Positions 15,067-23,712 of a stretch of 36,904 nt of DNA are shown here, piece by piece. The notes under the pieces are model-generated. The model was not told where the DNA came from. It searched no databases and saw only the letters and a list, made by a program, of their open reading frames with translations. A program made the translations under genes and the position numbers. Each line of letters begins with the position of its first letter. Within the stretch, counting starts at the first letter, position 1. This stretch comes from a virus. The stretch is taken from positions 1-36,904 of the IMG/VR virus record IMGVR_UViG_3300024346_000225. The stretch is one strand, 5' to 3'.

Positions 15067-15443
15067 GGCCTGCAAGTCATGAGGATTCGCTTGACGTACT
15101 GAGCGCCCATGGTGTTATAGATAGGCTAATGGTTACGCCAAAAGAGGTTATCCAAGGCACTCCATACATGATCAATAATAGAATGCTTTTAGTGTTAATC
15201 GAGCACTCGAAAGAATCGGTAGAAGCACATATAGGTGAGCCCAAAGAATACTGGTCGCACATACATGATGACATTGAAGAAAGTCTGATTTTCATACGAT
15301 CTTTGGGGTATAATCGGGTTTACACTAATGTTCGAAAATCGCTTAAAACAACGCTTAATCTATTGAAAAAGCATGAGTTTAAGCAAGTGGATATGATTCA
15401 AGATGAGGTGATTTTAGAATGGGAATCGAAGCAGCACTTTTAG
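15051..15443 (+). CDS. GNAT-like protein, P22 gp14-type (DUF2824-like)
   Basis: A 130-residue protein in the position of P22 gp14, a head assembly protein needed for proper DNA ejection proteins or head maturation. The sequence has a GNAT-like flow: a beta hairpin MLLVLIEHSKESVEAHIG, a helix with YWSHIHDDIEESLIFIRSLGYNRVYTNV, and a final strand-like KKHEFKQVDMIQDEVILEWE; no clear acetyl-CoA pyrophosphate loop (Q/RxxGxG/A) is visible, so it is unlikely to be an active acetyltransferase. The start overlaps the previous gene by 16 bases and the end overlaps the next by 25. Confidence 0.6.
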   Translation: MGGAVRPASHEDSLDVLSAHGVIDRLMVTPKEVIQGTPYMINNRMLLVLIEHSKESVEAHIGEPKEYWSHIHDDIEESLIFIRSLGYNRVYTNVRKSLKTTLNLLKKHEFKQVDMIQDEVILEWESKQHF

Positions 15444-16102
15444 TTGGCGGCGGCTTAGTCGGCAACTACATAAACTCAAAAGGTAAGCAGAAGGCTGCCG
15501 CTCAACAGGCGTCTGGAATTCGTGATGCGACCAGTCAGAGCTTACAGACTCAAGAAAGAATGTTTAACCAAGGCCAAGAAGCTACGCAAGGCTATCGAGA
15601 TCGGGGCGAGTGGGCTGGTGATCAGTACAAAGGCCTAATGTCACCGCAAGGCCAAGGCGACTTTGCCAGCCAGTACACGCAAGGCCCGATGTTCCAAATG
15701 TTTGAGAAACAAGCGGAAAAATCAGCGCTTCGCAATGCCAGTGCGACTGGCGGGCTACGCACAGGTCAAACTAATGTTGCCTTAGCATCTATTGCCCCAC
15801 AGCTAATCCAAAAAGCTTATATGGATAAACTCCAAGGCCTGAACGCTTTGCAGGGCTATGGTGCCAACGCGGCAGGACAGACAGCGAGCCTAGCGACTGG
15901 CGTCGGGTCTAATATGGGAAACACTCAGTATCAAGGCGGTGTTGCTGCAACGAATCCACAGTATGACGCCAATACAGCAATGAGTAATTTCTATGGCGAT
16001 GCCGTTAGCACGTTGGGCGGTGTTGGTTATGACGCCATGAGCGCTCCAAAATTACAGCCTACCCAGATTTATACACGACCTGGCCAGACATACGGAAGAT
16101 AA
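15419..16102 (+). CDS. DNA ejection protein, P22 gp7-like
   Basis: A 227-residue protein; P22 gp7 has 229. It opens with a hydrophobic glycine-rich segment (ALLVGGGLVGNYINSKGK) followed by a helix rich in glutamine and alanine, then a repeat of small residues: QYTQGPMFQMFEKQAEKSALRNASATGGLRTG (about 87-118), a widely conserved phage ejection motif. The C-terminus has ANTAMSNFYGDAVSTLGGVG. In P22 gp7 is stored in the head and leaves with the DNA to help form a channel across the cell envelope. It is the first of three ejection genes in a row. Confidence 0.85.
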   Translation: MGIEAALLVGGGLVGNYINSKGKQKAAAQQASGIRDATSQSLQTQERMFNQGQEATQGYRDRGEWAGDQYKGLMSPQGQGDFASQYTQGPMFQMFEKQAEKSALRNASATGGLRTGQTNVALASIAPQLIQKAYMDKLQGLNALQGYGANAAGQTASLATGVGSNMGNTQYQGGVAATNPQYDANTAMSNFYGDAVSTLGGVGYDAMSAPKLQPTQIYTRPGQTYGR

Positions 16103-16104
16103 TT

Positions 16105-17304
16105 ATGACTCAAAACTTATTGCAAGGTGCACAGCAAACAGCCGTAGGTCTTCAGGGCTTGCGACAGTTACGCAATCAAGAGCAGCAGCAGCTACAACAA
16201 CAGCAGCGCAATGATCAGCAATACACGCAACAGCAAGACTCAATGGCTCGAATTAATGAACTGAAATCGCAGTATGGCGAAACGGGCGACCCGGCCGTCA
16301 TGCGTCAATTGATCTTAGAAGACCCTCAATTTGCACAGCAGATCAACCAGCAGTTTGGCGCGCTTGATGACGACTCTAAAATGCAGTCAATGAATGAGGC
16401 CGCAACGCTGAAATTGATGTTAGAAAAGAATCCAGACGAAGCAATGAACTACTGGCAGCAAAACCTAGCCCAGAATCAAGCATTCGCTGGCCTAGCTGAC
16501 AACTTCCAAGCGGGTGATTTTGAAGGTGCAATGAATGAAATTGGATTCGGCGTCACCGCACTTGGCGGCCAAGATGCCTACAATAAGCTATTCGCACAAA
16601 CTCAGGATGCAACGCCTTTTATTAAAGACCTTGAAGCGGCAGGAATAAAGCGTGGCTCGGAAGAGTTCAAACAAGCTGTACTGGAAAAATATGGTAAAGG
16701 CCAGACGATTGGTTATGACGTTGTTGAGGGCATGAATCCAGAAACCGGGAAAAATGAATATTTCCAAGTTAGCCGGGTTAATCCCGGCGAGAAAATACCG
16801 CTAGGCGTTGAGGTCCCAGTTTCAGCGCAGCAACTAAAAACAGAGGCCGCCAATGCGGCTGCGCAAGATAAAGAAAAGGATACATTTGAAAGCACGCTGA
16901 CAACAGTACAAAAGATATTAACCAGCCCTGGTCTATCTGGCTTTTCCGGGTTGGACTCATTTCGCCGATTCATTCCTGGCAGTGAGGCCGCTAACGTTGG
17001 TGCGTGGATTGATCAATTGCAAAGCCAAAACTTCTTGACCGCAGTAACTCAAATGAAGGGCATGGGAGCCCTATCTGAAAATGAAGGTAAAAAGCTATCG
17101 GCATCCGTTGCGGCAATCGATTCAAAGATGTCTGACGCTGCAATCCTAAGAGAGCTTCAATCAATTGAGAGTGATCTGCTGGCTGGACTTGAGCGCATCG
17201 AGTCAGGCAACTTATTAGATGTTAAGGAGCAAAAAGGGGTAGCAGGCATCACACAATCAGAAGCCACGCAAACCAAGACGACTGTTAATTGGAGTGATAT
17301 GTAA
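16105..17304 (+). CDS. DNA ejection protein, P22 gp20-like
   Basis: A 399-residue, glutamine-rich helical protein in the position of P22 gp20 (471 residues). The first 50 residues are almost entirely Q/R/L/N helix (RQLRNQEQQQLQQQQRNDQQYTQQQ). Around 130-190 is the pattern NFQAGDFEGAMNEIGFGVTALGG...YNKLF, seen in many injection proteins. The last 100 residues are helical with SNPGLSGF-like turns (TSPGLSGFSGLDSF). It is predicted to be packed inside the head and injected. It ends by overlapping the next gene by one base (TAATG). Confidence 0.8.
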   Translation: MTQNLLQGAQQTAVGLQGLRQLRNQEQQQLQQQQRNDQQYTQQQDSMARINELKSQYGETGDPAVMRQLILEDPQFAQQINQQFGALDDDSKMQSMNEAATLKLMLEKNPDEAMNYWQQNLAQNQAFAGLADNFQAGDFEGAMNEIGFGVTALGGQDAYNKLFAQTQDATPFIKDLEAAGIKRGSEEFKQAVLEKYGKGQTIGYDVVEGMNPETGKNEYFQVSRVNPGEKIPLGVEVPVSAQQLKTEAANAAAQDKEKDTFESTLTTVQKILTSPGLSGFSGLDSFRRFIPGSEAANVGAWIDQLQSQNFLTAVTQMKGMGALSENEGKKLSASVAAIDSKMSDAAILRELQSIESDLLAGLERIESGNLLDVKEQKGVAGITQSEATQTKTTVNWSDM

Positions 17305-19532
17305 TGGATGTCACGCTCCCAAACGGACAGGTAATAGAAGGTGTTCCAGACGGAACCACAAAAGATCAGATCAAAATAAAAGCTATATCTTCAGGATTGG
17401 CTACAGAGGCTGACTTTCAACAAAGCAACACTGGCCAGCCGGTATCGAGAAACGAAAGTTTTAAGCCAACCACAGTTCCAGAAAAGAAAAGTTTTGGTGA
17501 TAAATTAAAGGATATGTGGATGGGAGGAGAAGAGGGCCAGCGTAATGTATTTGGCTCTCCTGAATTAGCTGAATTCTCAATGCGTGCGGCAAAAACTAGC
17601 CTTGGCGGCCTTTTGACTGGCGACCCTAAAGAGATTCAACAAATGATTGCAGCAAACTATCCTGAGGCTGAATTTGGAGAAATAAATGGCCAGATGGGTG
17701 TTAGGCTTCCGTCTGGCGATTACCTATTGCAGCCGAAAGGGGTGGACCCTCTTGATGTTGCTAGGTTCGGAACCGATGTGGCAGCGTTTACCCCTGCTGG
17801 CAGAATAACTGGAACAGCACTATCTCAACTAGGTAAAGGAGCGTTAGTTGCTGGCGCTACGCAAGGCGTAATGCAAGGTGCAGAGTCTGCTGTGGGTGGT
17901 GAATTTAACCCTGAAGACGTAGTTATTGAAGCCGCTACGCAAGGCGGAATGCAAGTTGCAGCCCCAGTGGTTAGGGCTGGATTAGGAAAGGTTAAAGAAA
18001 CTATATCGCCAATAATTACAAAGATACTTGATAAATTTAAGGGCGGGGCAAAAGAAGCTCCATATGAGGAAGTGGCTAGCGTGTTAGCTGGTGGAAAGGT
18101 GCAAGGCGCCTTACCTGAGATAATGGCAGATCCTGACGTTTTAAAAGCAGCTGACGATTTAGGAATTAATGTAAATCCATCAACTTACTCAACATCCGAC
18201 ATCTATCGAGAAATGGAGAATGCACTAAAAGCAATCCCAGGATCAAAGCTATCGCAAAATGAAAAAGACACAGTGAGGAAATTGGGCGAAAAGGCGGATG
18301 ATTTAATATCTGAATGGACTGGCACGACTGATAAAAGCGCCATATCAGAAGACTTTACAGAGCGTATGCTAGGAACTGTCAAGCAACTAGAAGATGAAGC
18401 GACGGTCTTGTATTCAACTTTCGATGACTTGATTCCTAAGTCAACTAGGCTTCAACCGGGAAAGCTAGATACGGTATCATTTATTAAGCAGCAGATTGAT
18501 GATCTAGGCGGAATTGAAAACCTAGACCCTCAGTTGCTTAAAATATACAAGGCGTTCACGCAGGAAGGTGGGCCAACTCAAGGCCTTATTGAAAAGTTTA
18601 GGAAAGATGCTGGTTCTGCACTGAAGGGACAAGGCCCATTCAAAGATGCTGGACAAGGTGAGCTAAAACTTCTCTATGGTGCGCTCGCTGAAGACTCTTT
18701 AAAACTCCCAGAGTTCCTAGGTATGGTTGATGAGGTTGTGGCAGCACGGACTGTCGTTAAACAAAGGAAGGCCCTAGAGAAAAGCTTAGAAGGTGCGTTA
18801 GGTAAAGACCTGTCTAAATCACTAATGGCTGAACTAAGCTCAGGCGTCAAGCAGTTACAACAAGGGAAAACGGCAAAATTCAATCAGGTAATGAACTCAA
18901 TACCTGAAGAGGATAAGCAGCAAGTAGCCATATCAGCCCTTAACGATATTTTCGCTGGCGGTGCGACTAAGGCTAAGCAGTTTAGCTTATCTGGCTTTGT
19001 AGACTCCTACGAAGCGCTACAGAGAAATCAAGCAGCAGCCAATAAGTTATGGAAATACATTCCGCCAGAGGCCAAACAAAGAATGGATAGCATCTATAAA
19101 GTATCCAAAGGCCTTGTTGAAGCGAATAAGGCAGATTTAAATAATCCATCTGGCACAGCTAGAGCTGTAATTGGTGCCATGGATGCTCCAAATGGTGTTG
19201 TGAATAAACTATTTAAGGTTGGCGGGCAAATGGCAGCAGGCGCTGCCGCCACATCACCTTTCGATGCTGGCGTTACTGGCGCAGGGTTTGGCTTAATGAA
19301 TGCTTTACGAGGCGCAAAAACCAAAGCCAGCCAAGCGGCAGAGGAAATGCTAACAAATCCAGGGTTCCAAGAGGCTATGCAGCGTTATATCAACGGCGAT
19401 TCTACCGCTGCCAATTCAGTGCTAAATAAGTTAAAATCAACTGCGACATGGTTAGCCAGCCAGCCCCCAGAAGTTAAACGAGCAATCTTAAGGCAAGGCT
19501 TAATTCAATATCTGACGAGTGATGAAGAATGA
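17304..19532 (+). CDS. Large DNA ejection protein, P22 gp16-like
   Basis: A 742-residue protein in the position of P22 gp16 (609 residues). It starts with PNGQVIEGVPDGTTKDQIK, a short module found at the start of many internal virion proteins, then a linker, then an alanine/glycine-rich hydrophobic stretch (about 155-200, RITGTALSQLGKGALVAGATQGVMQG), likely membrane-interacting. The middle is helical and charged (DNLGI...; KGQGPFKDAGQGELK, about 434-448), and another small-residue stretch lies at 640-670. It is probably delivered into the periplasm or inner membrane during infection. It is longer than P22 gp16; no lytic transglycosylase motif is seen. Confidence 0.8.
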   Translation: MDVTLPNGQVIEGVPDGTTKDQIKIKAISSGLATEADFQQSNTGQPVSRNESFKPTTVPEKKSFGDKLKDMWMGGEEGQRNVFGSPELAEFSMRAAKTSLGGLLTGDPKEIQQMIAANYPEAEFGEINGQMGVRLPSGDYLLQPKGVDPLDVARFGTDVAAFTPAGRITGTALSQLGKGALVAGATQGVMQGAESAVGGEFNPEDVVIEAATQGGMQVAAPVVRAGLGKVKETISPIITKILDKFKGGAKEAPYEEVASVLAGGKVQGALPEIMADPDVLKAADDLGINVNPSTYSTSDIYREMENALKAIPGSKLSQNEKDTVRKLGEKADDLISEWTGTTDKSAISEDFTERMLGTVKQLEDEATVLYSTFDDLIPKSTRLQPGKLDTVSFIKQQIDDLGGIENLDPQLLKIYKAFTQEGGPTQGLIEKFRKDAGSALKGQGPFKDAGQGELKLLYGALAEDSLKLPEFLGMVDEVVAARTVVKQRKALEKSLEGALGKDLSKSLMAELSSGVKQLQQGKTAKFNQVMNSIPEEDKQQVAISALNDIFAGGATKAKQFSLSGFVDSYEALQRNQAAANKLWKYIPPEAKQRMDSIYKVSKGLVEANKADLNNPSGTARAVIGAMDAPNGVVNKLFKVGGQMAAGAAATSPFDAGVTGAGFGLMNALRGAKTKASQAAEEMLTNPGFQEAMQRYINGDSTAANSVLNKLKSTATWLASQPPEVKRAILRQGLIQYLTSDEE

Positions 19533-20518
19533 GTATAATTCAAACGAACAAGCCTAATTTTTTTGGTAATGGTGCTGAGCCTTTGAAATCTGGGTATATC
19601 TGGGTTGGCGAGCCGAACAAGTCACCGATAGACTACCCGTTGACCGTGACTTTTACTGACTCTGCCGGTGCTTCATTCCCTGCCACACAACCCCTAAGAA
19701 CGAATAACCAAGGGCAGATACAGTGGAATGGTAAGGCTATAATCGCCAGTGTAAACCAAGACTACTCGATGCTTATTCAGGATTCCACACAGACTGATAT
19801 CAATAACGGATATACGACAAGCATAGCCGCCGATTCATCACAAGCTAGCTTCTCTGGTGTTCGAAATTACGGCTTAACGCTCGATGCCGCCAAAGCTATC
19901 AATGCTGCACCCGGAGACACGATAGGAAACATAGGTCGAACCCTAGTTGATGATGGTGAAGGGTTTGATTGGCTAGTGGTAAGCCCTACAGGGGGTATGG
20001 CCGACAATCTAGACTTGATTGACATGACTAATGGCCTACAGGCGCGACGATTAATAAAAGAAGAGCAACCTATTGCTGGGTATGTTCAGTGTGGCAAAGA
20101 GTATTATTGTGATGATTCAGTAATACTGACAAAGTATGATTTCGCAGCAGATCTAGCTGCTGATGATGTTTTTGAAAGCTTTGGTCCAACGGCATCAGGG
20201 GCTGATAATCCTTTTGCTGACATGGATATTTTACCTCCAAACACTAAGTGGCTAATAATTGCCATTCAGGTCAGGACGCTATCAGATCCAGCTAGCATGA
20301 TTGTTTCCATGCGAAAGACAGGTACGGCAATAACTAAATTCGATTGCATTAAGCTGCGGGCAGCGATAGATCCGGTTGCTGCTGCCGGCGGAACTATATT
20401 CACAAGCGAATTTAAAATTGCGGTTGATGGCGATCTTAGGTTTGACATATTAAAATCAGGCATTACGTCTGGCAGCGGCCTAACATTTATACAGTTGCGC
20501 GGATTCGGAGTTAAGTAA
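19529..20518 (+). CDS. Tailspike head-binding / adaptor protein
   Basis: A 329-residue protein whose first 110 residues match the P22 tailspike head-binding fold: SGYIWVGEPNKSPIDYP, ATQPLRTNNQGQIQWNGK, DYSMLIQDSTQTDI. In P22 this region attaches the tailspike to the tail machine. Then comes a short linker helix region (GLTLDAAKAINAAPGDTIG) and a C-terminal beta-rich domain (about 190-329) without beta-helix repeats. The large beta-helix follows as a separate gene starting right at the stop. So this looks like an adaptor on which the 708-residue protein is mounted. Confidence 0.8.
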   Translation: MSIIQTNKPNFFGNGAEPLKSGYIWVGEPNKSPIDYPLTVTFTDSAGASFPATQPLRTNNQGQIQWNGKAIIASVNQDYSMLIQDSTQTDINNGYTTSIAADSSQASFSGVRNYGLTLDAAKAINAAPGDTIGNIGRTLVDDGEGFDWLVVSPTGGMADNLDLIDMTNGLQARRLIKEEQPIAGYVQCGKEYYCDDSVILTKYDFAADLAADDVFESFGPTASGADNPFADMDILPPNTKWLIIAIQVRTLSDPASMIVSMRKTGTAITKFDCIKLRAAIDPVAAAGGTIFTSEFKIAVDGDLRFDILKSGITSGSGLTFIQLRGFGVK

Positions 20519-22645
20519 ATGGCAAACTTTCCAAACTATTCAAAGAAAAGCTTTACAGTATCGCAAAACTTTTTAGCTCGCGATCCATCAGGTGGTGGTG
20601 ATGTCATTCGGGTCCAGGGCCAATCGATACTTGATGCTGCCGTGCTTGAAATTCAACAAAGCGGCAATATTGTAAATTCAATCGATACGCTGACACAGGC
20701 CATTACTACAGATTATCCGAGTGGTCAATATGTACTAACGGGTGGTAGCGCAATCGTATTAGATGGTGATCAATCAATATACCGAGTAAGCGATCCAGGC
20801 AGTGGTGGAATCGTCATGACTAATGGCAATGAATTAATGTTGTTATTTCAGGCTAATACCGGGGATGCTGGGGACTATAATGTAGGTTCAGCAGACGGAG
20901 AAATTCCAACTAACGCGATAGCAGACACGCTGAGAATTAAATCAGTCGCCTCAATCGCAGACCTGCCGCCCGTAGTTATCGGAAATACGATCTCAACTAA
21001 CGGCTATCACCCAGCTTCAACCGCTGGCGGCATTGGTAAGGGCGTCGGCAAAGTAGCCCGTCACGACGGTGTTATTAATTTTGACCCGACTCGTGTAGCT
21101 GAAATCGGCACGGCTGCTTATTACGTTAATTCTGGCGTTGATGCTGATTGTTGGGTGCGTACTAGCGCTGGCTACATAACACTAGCGAAGGCCGGGGCAA
21201 AATTTGACGCGTCAGACGAAAGCGCCGTATTCGCCGCAGCAGCTAGCCTCCAAAAAGTCATCGAGTTTAACGACGATGAAATATCTATAAACACAACAGC
21301 AGTAACGACACATTTAAATCTGTTTGGAAAGGGGAGAATAAACTTAATAGATAATGCGACGACACACATGTTCACGCTTGGGGCGTCTGCGAATTACTCA
21401 CTAACGTTCACAGGTGAGTTCACTCTCGATGGCAATAAGCTTAACCAGGTTGTGGCCCCCGGCTTAGGTCCTGATCTTATTAGTGCCCAGGCCGTAGTTA
21501 ATGTTTTTGGTAAATTAACTTTGCAAAACGGTCAGCGTTACGGTCTGAAAACTAATGGCCCTAGTGGATTAGTGATAAACCATATCGCCGGTCTTGGGAT
21601 GGATAACGACGTTGTTCAAATGGAAAACTCTGACAACTCAAGTATCGACCTAGTAACCTCAGATGCAAGCTGTTCCGGCCATACGATGAAATTAAAAGAC
21701 GACTGTCAAGGAAATACAATTGGCCGCGTCAACGGGTTTACAGTAGCGCCCCGATTTGCCCTAGAGCTGTTCTCAGATAACGCGAAGGCGACTGCGCCCA
21801 GATATAATACTGTCGGAGAGGTCAACGTAAACGGTCAGAACTCAGGCGGCGGTGTTAGCATATCGGGAGCGCATAACAATACTATTAACGCTGTTAATGC
21901 TATTGATTGCCCGTCTGTTGCTTCGTTAGAGTTTGCACAAGGGGCGTCTGATAATACCGTTGGTAAATTGGTTGCTGAAAATTGTAACAGGTTAGCTCTA
22001 ACGGGAACCGGAGCTAAACGAATAGCTCGAAACGTAGTTGGGCATGCAACAATTTTGGGAACTATAGCCAACTCGATTGGTATTTATTTTTTCGAGGCTG
22101 ATGGGTGTCATGTTAATTCGGCAATAATTAAAGATGTCAATACTAATCACTCGATAAGAATGCAGAATGCTAACAAATGCAAAGTGACAAATTTTTCATC
22201 TGATGGTGGATCTGGCGTAGCGCTTGAGGGTGTTCTAATAGACGGTAGTAGTAATCAGTGTGAAATTACTGATGGCACTATTGAAAATCACACAGTTAGT
22301 GGTCGATTTGCGATAAAGGACACTACGACGAATACCAACTTTTTTGCCCGCATTAAATGTCGCAATAATTTTAGTTTTTTCACTATACCCGCGACATCGC
22401 AAGCAATCGACATACAGAACAATGATGGCCCTCTAGCAGGTTCTGTTACGCTAACAGCAGGAACTGCTACTACTGTGATTAATTCTTCAATTACATCACT
22501 GTCACGCATTAGTTTATTGCCTACAAATGCAGCAGCGGCAGCACTAACGGGGATATACATTTCCGCAAAAAACTCACAAACGAGCTTTGTTATAACGCAC
22601 TCAACAGCAGCAGGAACAGAAACATTTGACTACACAATTGATTAA
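20519..22645 (+). CDS. Beta-helix tailspike, putative surface-glycan depolymerase or hydrolase
   Basis: A 708-residue protein. Residues about 1-200 hold an N-terminal attachment module and a region rich in polar loops (STNGYHPASTAGGIGKGVGK, VNSGVDADCWVR). From about 225 the protein has repeated short strands with N/D/G turns (FTGEFTLDGNKLN, NTIGRVNGF, NNTINAVNAID, DNTVGKLVAENC), the look of a right-handed beta-helix. The final 70 residues (SVTLTAGTATTVINSSI to FDYTID) are a beta-sandwich-like trimerisation domain found on other spikes. It probably degrades or binds host surface polysaccharide. Candidate catalytic acids lie between the strands but cannot be picked from the sequence alone. Confidence 0.85.
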   Translation: MANFPNYSKKSFTVSQNFLARDPSGGGDVIRVQGQSILDAAVLEIQQSGNIVNSIDTLTQAITTDYPSGQYVLTGGSAIVLDGDQSIYRVSDPGSGGIVMTNGNELMLLFQANTGDAGDYNVGSADGEIPTNAIADTLRIKSVASIADLPPVVIGNTISTNGYHPASTAGGIGKGVGKVARHDGVINFDPTRVAEIGTAAYYVNSGVDADCWVRTSAGYITLAKAGAKFDASDESAVFAAAASLQKVIEFNDDEISINTTAVTTHLNLFGKGRINLIDNATTHMFTLGASANYSLTFTGEFTLDGNKLNQVVAPGLGPDLISAQAVVNVFGKLTLQNGQRYGLKTNGPSGLVINHIAGLGMDNDVVQMENSDNSSIDLVTSDASCSGHTMKLKDDCQGNTIGRVNGFTVAPRFALELFSDNAKATAPRYNTVGEVNVNGQNSGGGVSISGAHNNTINAVNAIDCPSVASLEFAQGASDNTVGKLVAENCNRLALTGTGAKRIARNVVGHATILGTIANSIGIYFFEADGCHVNSAIIKDVNTNHSIRMQNANKCKVTNFSSDGGSGVALEGVLIDGSSNQCEITDGTIENHTVSGRFAIKDTTTNTNFFARIKCRNNFSFFTIPATSQAIDIQNNDGPLAGSVTLTAGTATTVINSSITSLSRISLLPTNAAAAALTGIYISAKNSQTSFVITHSTAAGTETFDYTID

Positions 22646-22661
22646 CAACAGAGGTAACACA

Positions 22662-22775
22662 ATGGAATATCACGTTTATATGACTACTCAACCAGATCCT
22701 ACGCCGCCGCCACCTCCACCACCTAGTGACGCTAGCGGCGGGCCTGGTGGGCGCAACAATGACACAGGCACTTAA
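22662..22775 (+). CDS. Small polyproline protein (37 aa)
   Basis: A short frame with a good AGAGGT ribosome site 4 to 9 bases before ATG 22662. The product begins MEYHVYMTTQPDPTP and has seven consecutive prolines, followed by SDASGGPGGRNNDTGT. Runs of proline stall ribosomes unless EF-P helps. The mRNA can also pair CGCCGC (22702-22707) with GCGGCG (22735-22740). It lies four bases before a GTG-started membrane gene, so it may act as a leader that paces lysis gene translation; that is inference. Confidence 0.6.
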   Translation: MEYHVYMTTQPDPTPPPPPPPSDASGGPGGRNNDTGT

Positions 22776-22778
22776 TTT

Positions 22779-23321
22779 GTGATCGATCCAGCGCACCTAG
22801 GCGGGTTTATCATTGATTCAATTTTCGTACTTATTGCGATAGCAATTTATTACGTTAGTAGAAACTCAGTCGCTTTGTGTGCGCTGGTCGTGTATTTGAC
22901 CGTCCTAATATTCGCTTATGGTGGGTTAGAACTAGTCAACTACAACAGCATTTTTAATGTCGATTATCATTTTTTAATGGCTGGCCTAGTGCTGGCCTTT
23001 TTGATTTTTACAGTACGAAAACCAAGCTATTGGGTGCTAAAACTTGCGCTGTGTCTAAACTTTCTCATTCATGCCGTTATGATCGTGAAAGAGCCCGCAC
23101 AGCAAATGTATTTAATCAGCTCAAACGCCTATACTGTCATATATAACAGTTATGAGAACGCGCGAATCATAGTAGTTTCGCTCCAACTAATGGGGTTAAT
23201 TAATGGCATCAAATATGGGGGAAATAACGATACTAATAATCGGCTTCGTTCTCGTATTTGGCGCACTTTTAATGATCTTCGCGTTCATACCATCCGCCTA
23301 TTACGAGTTAAAAGGTTATGA
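22779..23321 (+). CDS. Multi-pass membrane protein, GTG start (lysis cassette)
   Basis: A 180-residue protein starting with GTG 22779, four bases after the polyproline gene. Four hydrophobic helices are seen near residues 8-26, 30-50, 63-80 and 85-100, followed by a polar segment and a basic end (NRLRSRIWRTFNDLRVHTIRLLRVKRL). Its 3' end overlaps two other frames (23203 and 23318). Position between tailspike and endolysin suggests a holin, antiholin or superinfection-exclusion role; no family is recognised. The basic tail may be partly a shadow of the overlapping hydrophobic frame. Confidence 0.55.
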   Translation: MIDPAHLGGFIIDSIFVLIAIAIYYVSRNSVALCALVVYLTVLIFAYGGLELVNYNSIFNVDYHFLMAGLVLAFLIFTVRKPSYWVLKLALCLNFLIHAVMIVKEPAQQMYLISSNAYTVIYNSYENARIIVVSLQLMGLINGIKYGGNNDTNNRLRSRIWRTFNDLRVHTIRLLRVKRL

Positions 23322-23526
23322 GCGAAAACATCAGAGACTTGCCGACAGAAGCGATAGTAAGCAAGCAATTCAAAGAGATACGGCAGGAGTTCAAAGAGGA
23401 ATTCAAAGAGAATCGACAGGAGATTCGAGAGCTAACCAAGCTAACGCACGAAAATGCGCTGAGCATCAAAGAATTGGTTGGTGCACTTTCAGAGTCGTCA
23501 CTAGAGTCAAGGTATACAAGGAATGA
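23203..23526 (+). CDS. Putative single-pass membrane protein, overlapping frame
   Basis: A 107-residue frame whose first 45 residues make a convincing N-terminal membrane helix: EITILIIGFVLVFGALLMIFAFI then YYELKGYERKHQ. The rest is basic and polar. It overlaps the previous gene by 119 bases and the next by 209. The hydrophobic part is more protein-like than the overlapping frame of the 180-residue gene, but the C-terminal half looks like a shadow of the coiled-coil gene. Topology (N-terminal helix, polar tail) would suit an inner-membrane spanin, or a frame that joins the next by a +1 shift. Uncertain. Confidence 0.35.
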   Translation: MASNMGEITILIIGFVLVFGALLMIFAFIPSAYYELKGYERKHQRLADRSDSKQAIQRDTAGVQRGIQRESTGDSRANQANARKCAEHQRIGWCTFRVVTRVKVYKE

Positions 23527-23704
23527 TGTCAAGGGCCTAGCTGATAGATTTGATAAATTCGCCGATGAAACAGATGATAGGGTCGAGATTTTAGAGGTGG
23601 CGAGTGCAGAAAAAAAGGCGAACCAGAAGTTAATTATTGCAATATATTCAGCCATACTTGCATCCATATTTACATTCGGTGGCTGGCTATTTGGTAAAAG
23701 TTGA
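23318..23704 (+). CDS. Coiled-coil protein with C-terminal membrane anchor
   Basis: A 128-residue protein. Residues 15-110 are a charged heptad-rich helix (KQFKEIRQEFKEEFKENRQEIREL region), and the last 25 residues form a transmembrane helix (IIAIYSAILASIFTFGGWLF) ending in GKS. This tail-anchored coiled-coil layout resembles haemolysin XhlA-type and other phage lysis accessory proteins. Its start overlaps the preceding stop by 4 bases (ATGA), and the M15 endolysin starts 8 bases after its stop, indicating a lysis role. Confidence 0.7.
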   Translation: MSENIRDLPTEAIVSKQFKEIRQEFKEEFKENRQEIRELTKLTHENALSIKELVGALSESSLESRYTRNDVKGLADRFDKFADETDDRVEILEVASAEKKANQKLIIAIYSAILASIFTFGGWLFGKS

Positions 23705-23712
23705 GGTGATTT

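Noticed and set aside
15051-15443. Active acetyltransferase
   Set aside because: The fold looks GNAT-like but no acetyl-CoA pyrophosphate-binding loop is visible, and the position matches a P22 head assembly gene.
18674-19324. Leftward frames inside the gp16-like ejection gene
   Set aside because: They are shadows of an alanine- and lysine-rich protein with no ribosome sites or families.
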